The position numbers were made by a program, and so were the translations under genes. Shown here in pieces: positions 25,605-31,737 of a stretch of DNA of 31,737 nt (within the stretch, counting starts at the first letter, position 1; the number at the start of each line of letters is the position of its first letter). The notes under the pieces were generated by a model that did not search any database, had not been told where the DNA came from, and saw nothing but the letters and a program-made list of their open reading frames with translations. Source of the stretch: a virus; IMG/VR virus record IMGVR_UViG_3300047373_000615, positions 1 through 31,737 of that record, one strand, 5' to 3'.

Positions 25605-27089
25605 ATGGCTATTAAAAATATACCAGCTAATCCAAATCCAATTACCGCAGCACAAGTTGCCGGTAATGTGGATCTCGTAAACAACACTACTTCCTACCAA
25701 GATCTCTTGGCTGGTCCTAACTCTGACTTGCGTTCACGCCTTTGGTCTGAGCTCGTATCTCGCGACGCTCGGGAAAAAAACGTATTCGCGAAGTTCATGG
25801 GCGGGGAAGGAAGCGGCAAACCAATTACCGAAAAACGCGATCTCAGCGCAGGCGGAAGCGATAAGGTAACTTTCACAACTGTTGCTCCTATCCGTGGGCA
25901 GGGAGTTCGTGGGGAAGAAATCCTCAAGAATTCAACTGATACCTTGGACTTCGGAACATTCAGCATCGAAGTTGACCTTGTTCGTCATGCAGTTTCCTGG
26001 ACACAAGTCTTGAAGCTCATGAGATTCACCGGTAAGACAATTGACCAGCTTTCAGCTGAAGTTATGTCCGAGTGGATGAGCCGCACTGAACAGGATCAAA
26101 TCCAGTTCGCATTGCGTCAAATCTGCATCAAAAAAGGTGCTGCTAACACAATCAGTGGTTACGGAACAGGTGCTAACGGAGCTCTTAAATATGTTGACGG
26201 TCTTTCAACCGACATCATCCAAGAAGCAAAACAAGCACTTATTGCTAACGGCGCTGAGCCTATGAGCACTGGTGGAGACATCAACCAAGAAATTCCTGGT
26301 TACTTGTTCTTCGCTCCCGATGCTTGCTTACGCCCGCTTCGTTCTGACCCCGATTACTTAGAAGCTATTACTCAAGCAGACGCTAGAAGTGATAACAATA
26401 AGTTGTACAGCGGTTCATATGCTAAATGGGACAACAACATAATTGCGAACCATAATGTTCTTATCGACACAGCTCGTGGACGCCAAGGTTCTCCATTACT
26501 TCCTACTTACTATGAGTATAACTCACTCGACTTAGCGGCTGACCCATTGGGCGCTAATGACGGAGACTACGCGGCTAACTTCCGTGGTTCTTTCATCCGC
26601 CTTCCAGGTGGTGGAGGTGATGTTCTCGGTAACAACGACAACGGAACTTTCTACATCTTAGGTGTGGATACCGCCGGTGATGTTGCATTGTACACCTACA
26701 CTCAAAATGATGTAGCTGCTGATTTCTCAACGATTGCGTTGACTCGTGATGCTAACGAAGCTGCTAAGATTACTGCTGGAACCAAAGCTGACGATGTATT
26801 CGCTCAAGGTTCCTTGTTTGTTCAAGCGAATGAGCTCGGTACTCCTATCGGATATGCATTAGCGATGGGTAAGGACGCGATGTATTACGCAAAAGGAAAA
26901 ATCTACGGTGAGCAAATCTTCCATTACGACGATTTCGCGAACAGTGGTAACGAAGCACACTTGTCTGCTGTTGGTGTTCAATCCGTTTACGGAATGGGCG
27001 CACGCAAGGACACTCGTGGTAGAGTTCCCGCGGTTCAACTCATCGAGGTTGTCCGTCAGGTTCCAGGTCTTTCATTGACCCAAGCCTAA
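25605..27089 (+). CDS. Major capsid protein (N4-gp56-like, HK97 fold)
   Basis: The 494-residue protein forms the capsid shell. The N-terminal half fits the N4-gp56-like capsid family: LRSRLWSELVSRDAREKNVF, GKPITEKRDLSAGGSDKVTF, RGQGVRGEEILKN, FSIEVDLVRHAVSW and GKTIDQLSAEVMSEWMSRTE, in the order seen in HK97-fold major capsid proteins. A Gly/Asn-rich region near 335-400 may be an extra surface domain. Preferred codons (GCT, CGT, GGT, AAC) dominate, as expected for the most abundant virion protein. It follows the scaffold gene by 37 bases and is followed by a strong terminator. The leader is AT-rich with no close Shine-Dalgarno sequence (an AGGAG near 25568 is too distant). Confidence 0.88.
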   Translation: MAIKNIPANPNPITAAQVAGNVDLVNNTTSYQDLLAGPNSDLRSRLWSELVSRDAREKNVFAKFMGGEGSGKPITEKRDLSAGGSDKVTFTTVAPIRGQGVRGEEILKNSTDTLDFGTFSIEVDLVRHAVSWTQVLKLMRFTGKTIDQLSAEVMSEWMSRTEQDQIQFALRQICIKKGAANTISGYGTGANGALKYVDGLSTDIIQEAKQALIANGAEPMSTGGDINQEIPGYLFFAPDACLRPLRSDPDYLEAITQADARSDNNKLYSGSYAKWDNNIIANHNVLIDTARGRQGSPLLPTYYEYNSLDLAADPLGANDGDYAANFRGSFIRLPGGGGDVLGNNDNGTFYILGVDTAGDVALYTYTQNDVAADFSTIALTRDANEAAKITAGTKADDVFAQGSLFVQANELGTPIGYALAMGKDAMYYAKGKIYGEQIFHYDDFANSGNEAHLSAVGVQSVYGMGARKDTRGRVPAVQLIEVVRQVPGLSLTQA

Positions 27090-27121
27090 TGGTTCGGAAT
27101 TTTCCCACCCATTAACCCTCC

Positions 27122-27158
27122 GGCCTCTCCTCTGCTTAGCGGGGGAGAGGCCTTTTTT
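27122..27158 (+). terminator. Rho-independent terminator after the capsid gene
   Basis: GGCCTCTCC (27122-27130) pairs with GGAGAGGCC (27144-27152), followed by six Ts. The next ATG (27164) is only five bases after the T run, so downstream genes depend on read-through or another start. Confidence 0.9.
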
Positions 27159-27163
27159 ATACT

Positions 27164-27466
27164 ATGAAGATAATAATACTCGGAAAAAATAATCAAATGG
27201 GGTACACCCCAAATATTCGCATTAAAGGAATGTCTCAGTTAAGATACAATTTTATCTGGGATAAGGAGATTAGGCATTTTGCTTATGAGCCGAAAGACCA
27301 AAAAGAAGTGGACGATATCTTTCGGACGCAGGGTAGGCTATATAAGTCGATGTATTTCTCCGTGTATTTAGACGAAAAGGTTGAGGAGCCTGCTCCAAAG
27401 CCTGCGGCTAAGTCAAAAAAGAAGACTAAAAGTCAACCGGTAGCTGAACCGCTTCTTAGCGAATAA
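27164..27466 (+). CDS. Small phage protein with Lys/Pro-rich tail, unknown function
   Basis: I do not recognise this 100-residue protein. The N-terminal part is compact and aromatic (GMSQLRYNFIWDKEIRHFAY, then QKEVDDIFRTQGRLYKSMYF), and the C-terminal 30 residues are Pro/Ala/Lys-rich (PAPKPAAKSKKKTKSQP), probably disordered. Between the capsid and adaptor genes such proteins are often decoration or head-completion factors. It starts five bases after the capsid terminator. Confidence 0.7.
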   Translation: MKIIILGKNNQMGYTPNIRIKGMSQLRYNFIWDKEIRHFAYEPKDQKEVDDIFRTQGRLYKSMYFSVYLDEKVEEPAPKPAAKSKKKTKSQPVAEPLLSE

Positions 27467-27475
27467 TATGGCTCT

Positions 27476-28228
27476 ATGGCCGCGATTACATACTTATCCC
27501 TTAAGGATCAGCTTTCGAGTATGCTAGGTGCTGATTCTGTTGCTGATCTACCTCCAATTGATCAGGACAGAATCGGAATCTATATCAATCAAGCGTATCG
27601 GGAGTGCTACACCCCGATAGATGGGAAAAGACCCATGTGGGCTCAAAAAGGGTATTCGCTATCTTTTGTCGCAGATCAGGCGGGAGCGGATATGTCATCC
27701 GAAATCACTTCTGTTGATAAAATTCCTGAGCTAGTGGGCGAAGGGCCTCTGTCCCCAATGACTGGGCCGGAAGCTGAGATAAGAGCCCGATCAATTTTCT
27801 CATGGGATTTTATGTCTCCAGCCGGCCGAGGATTGAATTTTCCTCACTATAAAGAAGGTGAGCCCGAGAAAGGGAGACCTATTTGGTATTATGTAGACAA
27901 CCGAGATATGGGGGCCGATTCAAAAGTAATACCTAGACTGTATTTGTACCCAGTACCAGACAAAGAGTATACCGTGGAACTCTACGCCAATATCGTACCA
28001 CCAGAATTATCGCAAGATACGGACGAGCCAAGGATTCCTTCGGACCTGGTCTGGGACATTTTATATCCCATTGCCCAAGGTAAACTTCTGGCGGATCCCC
28101 GATATAACGGAGATAATAAAGAATTTATCGCTCGTATGGCGGATGAAGCGAGAAAGCGTCTCCGGCAAATGGTTACTCCTCAAAAACACAAAGGGTCGCT
28201 AAGATTAGGTAAACGACCAGGTTGGTAA
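27476..28228 (+). CDS. Head-to-tail adaptor / tail connector protein
   Basis: The 250-residue protein matches the general pattern of podovirus adaptor proteins that dock under the portal: an N-terminal helix with DRIGIYINQAYRECYTP, then RPIWYYVDN, VIPRLYLYPVPDKEYTVELY (the 'lyPvPd...vel' strand pair), PPELSQDTDEPRIPSDLVWD and a helical C-terminus (EFIARMADEARKRLRQMV). It would join the portal to the tail. Position between capsid and tail genes agrees. No specific family was matched. It ends one base into the next gene's start (TAATG). Confidence 0.72.
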   Translation: MAAITYLSLKDQLSSMLGADSVADLPPIDQDRIGIYINQAYRECYTPIDGKRPMWAQKGYSLSFVADQAGADMSSEITSVDKIPELVGEGPLSPMTGPEAEIRARSIFSWDFMSPAGRGLNFPHYKEGEPEKGRPIWYYVDNRDMGADSKVIPRLYLYPVPDKEYTVELYANIVPPELSQDTDEPRIPSDLVWDILYPIAQGKLLADPRYNGDNKEFIARMADEARKRLRQMVTPQKHKGSLRLGKRPGW

Positions 28229-29592
28229 TGACAGCTAGAGATCTTACCGTCCGCCTCCTTGGACGCCCCAAGGTAACTAAGGATTCTCAGGCTGGTTTTA
28301 ATACCTTGGTTAGAAGGTATGTGGCCCAAGGCCCGAGGGCGAGTAAGGCTGGTATTGAGGATCCTAACAACCCACTATTTTTAGATGTCGGGTCTGCGGA
28401 TGAAGAGTTTACTGAGTATAAATTGGTAAACCAAGCTATTGAACCAAGTAATAGTGTCGATAAGGCTTATTTGACGAGAACCTATGTGGATCTGCGGGAG
28501 CGTTGGGTCAGTGAATCTGTAACTCAAACACCTGATCTATTTAAATTAAATCGTAAATTTGTAGTCCTCCGCGGACAGGATGATGTTCACGGTTACAGCG
28601 CTGCGGCCTGGGCTAAGCACCCGAGCAATGCTGCTTCCAAAAACCCGAGCGAGGATGCGTGGGATTATGCACCTGTCCCTGTTTCACTTGGGCAACCGGC
28701 TCCGCGAAACATGTCTTTTAGTAGTGCTGCGGATGACGGCTTGGAAACTACACCTTTTGTATCTATAGCGGGAAACGCTCAACCTTTTGCAACCTACATG
28801 CAAGGTGTTTCAGTTGCGGAAACTGGTTTAGGGGATTGGCTCCCTGGGAAGGCGTCTGTTCAGATGTCGGCTCCTGGAATCGATGTTTGGGATGTTGAGT
28901 GGATAACTCACGGCGAACCTTACTGGACTTTTGGGACGACTAGCCAAAGAGGTGGTGGAAAATCTCAATCTATGACGATCGTAGATTTTGACTATCTCGG
29001 TTTAAAACTTTCTACGGTTGGCGGCTCGGGCGGTTCAAGTTCTGTTTCGGCGGCTAAAGCGAAAACCTATACTTTTTTTGTAGTTGCACCTGAAATGCCG
29101 GAGTCTGTCGCGAAAGTTGCGGGTGGATCAGGAACTGCGGGTGGAGGCGGAGGCCCATCTGTAAATCTCGATTTCCATATCCAAGGCTATGAAGGCCGAG
29201 GTTGGACATTTAAGCAGTTCATAAAGAATGCGGTTTGGACCATGAACACATCCGAGATGCTGAATTTCCCAACCTATGGTGGCGGGTCTGTGGCTGTTGG
29301 TGAGAAAGACCCGTACATTTTGAAGTTTAATAAAGGGCCTTTTGAAGCTGGAGTTGGGTATGTCGGAGGTGGGCAGTTTGCAAATGTGGACGGTTCTAAT
29401 CTTCCGATGTTTCAAGGAGCGATCATCTCTAATATAGGTGGGCAGATAACTTGGACGGGAACTCAGGTAACTGCGTATTCAAGTGGGGGTTCAAACACCT
29501 ATGTTTCAAATATCGTGTCCACAAAGATAAATCCGATTCACAGCTACGGATCCAACAAAATATGGAAGGTTCAGATTACTTATGTGGGATGA
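28228..29592 (+). CDS. Tail/virion structural protein of unknown type
   Basis: Starting at ATG 28228 (TAATG overlap) the product is 454 residues; a TTG two codons upstream is less likely. It has an N-terminal segment with NTLVRRYVAQGPRASKAGIE, a central region rich in Gly, Ser and aromatic residues (WDVEWITHGEPYWTFGTTSQ), Gly-rich turns (GGSGTAGGGGGPS) and a beta-rich C-terminus. I recognise no named family. The position between adaptor and nozzle-like genes suggests a tail-tube, collar or tail-tip protein. It overlaps the following gene by 11 bases. Confidence 0.7.
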   Translation: MTARDLTVRLLGRPKVTKDSQAGFNTLVRRYVAQGPRASKAGIEDPNNPLFLDVGSADEEFTEYKLVNQAIEPSNSVDKAYLTRTYVDLRERWVSESVTQTPDLFKLNRKFVVLRGQDDVHGYSAAAWAKHPSNAASKNPSEDAWDYAPVPVSLGQPAPRNMSFSSAADDGLETTPFVSIAGNAQPFATYMQGVSVAETGLGDWLPGKASVQMSAPGIDVWDVEWITHGEPYWTFGTTSQRGGGKSQSMTIVDFDYLGLKLSTVGGSGGSSSVSAAKAKTYTFFVVAPEMPESVAKVAGGSGTAGGGGGPSVNLDFHIQGYEGRGWTFKQFIKNAVWTMNTSEMLNFPTYGGGSVAVGEKDPYILKFNKGPFEAGVGYVGGGQFANVDGSNLPMFQGAIISNIGGQITWTGTQVTAYSSGGSNTYVSNIVSTKINPIHSYGSNKIWKVQITYVG

Positions 29593-30670
29593 GGATGAAA
29601 CAAAGAACCGACTTAAAGAGCTGGAGGCTAAGCTAGACGAGCTTCAGAAACATATTGAGGAAACCGAAGCGTCGCTCGAAGACCTAGAAGACGGTATTGA
29701 GGGTGAGAAGGCCAATATGTTTACGGTGAATCAGGACACCCCGCCGTTTCAGGTTCACTGGATAAAGCCGGAAGAAACTACATCTTTCAGCTCGTGTTCG
29801 AGTATCAACTCCGTAGAGGATGCGCAAAAAGCTTTTAAGGAAGCAGCGGTACATCGAGATAGCTCGGTTAAAAGGGTGCTCCATGGAGATGTCCTGTTTC
29901 TTCTTTGTAACAAAGCCCCCGAACCTGAACCGGATCCAAACGATCCTGACAACATTCCTGAAAAAGGGGTCTGCTACTATATCGGTATGTGCGTCAAGGT
30001 ATCTACCCTTCAGATGAAAAAAGACCCGAACTCGGACTATGACGAGCTCACGGAAACGATTTTAACAGATACTGGTGAACCCAATCGTGAATTCTTTGCC
30101 TGGGATTCTTGCGGAGGATCCTCTACTGGTCCAGAGTGCGATCGAGAGGAACAATATGTAACTGTTGTCACGGCATCCAAGGTCGTGGTCGAAACTTCCG
30201 GGATGGCACCTGAAAAAACCCACACTATTAGAGGCTACGAAAAAACTAAAGAGCTACAATTTGATGAATGTGGAACCTTGGTTTCCGTTGGTGATGAAAC
30301 CGATTGGACTGAGACCGGAGAGGAGCATGAAATTAAAGAATGCTGCGACGATCCTCCCCCTAACTGTAATCCCGCATCTAATGTATCTTCTGTTACGGTC
30401 ACTTTTACCTCAGACCCCGCAAATACCATGTCGCAATTTCAAGGTATCGCCGAGACTGAAACTCTAACTAAGAGTGGCTGTACATACGGCAGCGGGGCCA
30501 TGAGCATAATCGGAAACCCTAATACGGGGCTTTGGACTGCTAGTGGAAGTGGAGGCACTGGAGGTTGGAGCATAAGTGGAGGCACGGCGGGGGCCACTCC
30601 AAATAGTATTGGCGATGTAACCGTTAATGCGGGTGTCGCGGGTCAATTTATAAAGGTAAGTTTTTCATGA
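29582..30670 (+). CDS. Coiled-coil and Cys-containing virion protein
   Basis: This 362-residue protein begins with an acidic/basic coiled coil (RLKELEAKLDELQKHIEETE, about 10-45), then an extended central region with many cysteines (such as GVCYYIGMCVKV, DSCGGSSTGPECD, ECCDDPPPNC) and a beta-rich, Ig-like C-terminus (SVTVTFTSDP, GWSISGG, FIKVSFS). Cys spacing suggests disulfides or metal binding, unusual for a cytoplasmically assembled virion protein. No family is recognised; it is probably a tail or fibre-attachment protein. The ATGA overlap with the next gene suggests coupled translation. Confidence 0.68.
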   Translation: MWDEDETKNRLKELEAKLDELQKHIEETEASLEDLEDGIEGEKANMFTVNQDTPPFQVHWIKPEETTSFSSCSSINSVEDAQKAFKEAAVHRDSSVKRVLHGDVLFLLCNKAPEPEPDPNDPDNIPEKGVCYYIGMCVKVSTLQMKKDPNSDYDELTETILTDTGEPNREFFAWDSCGGSSTGPECDREEQYVTVVTASKVVVETSGMAPEKTHTIRGYEKTKELQFDECGTLVSVGDETDWTETGEEHEIKECCDDPPPNCNPASNVSSVTVTFTSDPANTMSQFQGIAETETLTKSGCTYGSGAMSIIGNPNTGLWTASGSGGTGGWSISGGTAGATPNSIGDVTVNAGVAGQFIKVSFS

Positions 30671-30825
30671 GCGATAAAGAGAAAGAGAAATCAAAAGGTC
30701 TTGGCGATACCGTCAAGAAAATCACAAACGCAATGGGGATCAAGCAGTGCGAGCCGTGTAAGCGCCGCCAGCAAAAACTCAACCGATTGTTCCCGTACGC
30801 GGATAAGGATAAAAATAAAGGGTGA
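30667..30825 (+). CDS. Small CxxC phage protein
   Basis: This 52-residue gene (MSDKEKEKSKGLGDTVKK...) fits exactly between its neighbours, with ATGA at 30667 and GTGA at the end. Its core, GIKQCEPCKRRQQKLNRLFP, matches a small phage protein type that I recall from many phages, with a CxxC motif followed by Arg, Leu-Asn and an aromatic-Pro end. The CxxC may bind zinc with other residues or subunits. Function is unknown; position suggests a minor tail or assembly role. Confidence 0.72.
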   Translation: MSDKEKEKSKGLGDTVKKITNAMGIKQCEPCKRRQQKLNRLFPYADKDKNKG

Positions 30826-31737
30826 GGTTTTTCCGGATACCGGCCTTTACTGGCATTGAAACGCACCGCGATGACGCCGATCGGGGATCCCTTAGGATTG
30901 TCGAAGGTTGCGTTCCTCACGGACCGGGAGGACTGCGTTCCGGCCCAGTCTGGAAAAAGGTTGGTGATGTTGATCTATTTTCGGATTCTGATCAGAACCA
31001 CATGCACGCAAGTGATGACGGGAAGGGAAACTCAGTAGTATATGTCTCTCGAACCGACGAAGTTCATGACATCGCTGTTTTCTCAACCGAGCACACTGAA
31101 ATTGTAAGCCTCGGAGCTTCATACAATGTCGCTGCACCCACGCCATACCGCTCAAGTGATGCGGTAATCACCCCCATCGGTAATAGACTTTATGCCATGG
31201 GTGATGGAACCGCAGAGGCTGCGTATGTTGGAAAAGGCCCACCGACCGCGACCGCATCAATATTCCCCGATGAAGTCTTATATGATTTAGAGTGGTCTAG
31301 ATTTCCAAGCTGTAAATTTTATACCCAAGGCCCAAAGAAAACTATTTTTGCTGCCGGGAATCCTGATAAGCCATTAACGGTTTACATCTCCGAGCCTGCG
31401 GGTTTGACATCGCCATATCGAGATAATCCATATTCGACTGAGGAGACGACCCACCACCCTGGAGCACTCAGCACGGTTGATATACTATCATCAAATGCTT
31501 CCAAAATTACTGCTCTTTCGACCCGCGGGGATCAGGTCGTAGTCCATACCGATAAAGGTTGCCATCTTTTATACTCACCCAAAGCAGATCAGGCTGAGAC
31601 TGGATACCGTGTGGAACAGGTACCAGCCACGAATTTTTCCGGTGCTGTCAATGCTCAGGTTGTAGCAGGGGAGAGCGGAAGCCAACATTTCTGGATGGGG
31701 CACGATGGTCAAATTTATAAGGATGAGGCCGCGAGTC
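30822..31737 (+). CDS. Tail nozzle/stabilisation-like beta-rich protein (3' partial)
   Basis: The frame from GTG 30822 is open to the right edge, giving at least 305 codons; an in-frame TAA lies just two codons upstream, and GTG is the only early start. It opens with FFRIPAFTGIETHRDDADRG, RIVEGCVPHGPGGLRSGPVW, then repeated short beta-strand blades (VVYVSRTDEVHDIAVFS, NRLYAMGDGTAEAAYVG, TIFAAGNPDKPLTVYIS, GDQVVVHTDKGCHLLYS). That resembles beta-propeller tail proteins such as P22 gp10-like stabilisation/nozzle proteins, though family membership was not tested. Position after the adaptor suits a tail-tube or nozzle. The gene is truncated by the window. Confidence 0.68.
   Translation, partial: MRFFRIPAFTGIETHRDDADRGSLRIVEGCVPHGPGGLRSGPVWKKVGDVDLFSDSDQNHMHASDDGKGNSVVYVSRTDEVHDIAVFSTEHTEIVSLGASYNVAAPTPYRSSDAVITPIGNRLYAMGDGTAEAAYVGKGPPTATASIFPDEVLYDLEWSRFPSCKFYTQGPKKTIFAAGNPDKPLTVYISEPAGLTSPYRDNPYSTEETTHHPGALSTVDILSSNASKITALSTRGDQVVVHTDKGCHLLYSPKADQAETGYRVEQVPATNFSGAVNAQVVAGESGSQHFWMGHDGQIYKDEAAS

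Noticed and set aside
25340-25687. Minus-strand frames opposite scaffold and capsid genes
   Set aside because: They lack start signals and recognisable domains and reflect the composition of the coding strand.
28222-28227. Upstream TTG start for the gene at 28228
   Set aside because: ATG at 28228 overlaps the preceding stop by one base, the style used throughout; TTG would add two codons inside the upstream gene.
1-31737. tRNA or rRNA genes
   Set aside because: No tRNA-like cloverleaf pattern or rRNA signature was noticed and gaps between genes are too short; a covariance search would be decisive.

Overview
This window reads as the structural (late) module of a tailed phage, most likely podovirus-like. 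I base this on gene content and order: a giant LPD38-type polyvalent protein, a portal, fibre and adhesin genes, a lysis-like pair, a scaffolding-like protein, an N4-gp56-like major capsid protein, a head-tail adaptor, and a beta-rich gene resembling a tail nozzle that runs off the end. No terminase, polymerase, integrase, tRNA, rRNA or CRISPR array is visible. Genes are packed tightly, mostly with ATGA or TAATG start/stop overlaps. Most starts lack a clear Shine-Dalgarno sequence, which hints at a host that initiates largely without one (Bacteroidota, some Verrucomicrobiota and others), but the host cannot be fixed from this window. The fibre modules (LamG, FN3, 'TGP' repeats, 'DGTDW' motifs) and the coiled-coil fibre with an 'NLTVSGTTTT' region resemble those of marine phages.

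Layout. 2-11158: a polyvalent protein of more than 3,700 residues, open at the left edge, with an HExxH protease-like site near the visible N-terminus and an LPD38-like C-terminus; probably a virion protein ejected with the DNA. 11158-13176: portal. 13173-20169: accessory surface and fibre genes built from a few reused modules (TGP repeats, FN3, LamG, a short 'YDGTDW' hairpin), plus four small unknowns. 20151-21282: a three-gene minus-strand cassette (HTH protein, small 'GGTW' protein, GT-A glycosyltransferase), the only minus-strand genes. 21413-22423: an Ala-rich coiled-coil fibre with its own promoter candidate, strong terminator and capsid-like codon use. 22489-23057: a lipoprotein with a C-terminal membrane segment (u-spanin-like) and a 55-residue holin-like protein. 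23054-24333: a GT25 glycosyltransferase and a PAPS-type sulfotransferase. 24317-31737: small Cys protein, scaffold, major capsid protein, terminator, small Lys-rich protein, head-tail adaptor, two tail/virion proteins, a small CxxC protein and the truncated nozzle-like gene.

How it fits together. Portal, scaffold, capsid protein, adaptor and nozzle candidate would build the head and short tail; the giant protein would be packaged and ejected; the lectin-like and FN3 genes would form receptor-binding or virion-decorating parts; the glycosyltransferases and sulfotransferase probably modify host surface glycans or the virion itself. The most unusual items are the GT25-sulfotransferase pair, the minus-strand cassette, the FN3 protein with an amidotransferase-like domain, the independently transcribed high-expression fibre, and the two terminators that abut the next start codon. 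Three genes here are short or run off the edge and are easily missed: 22890-23057, 30667-30825 and 30822-31737.
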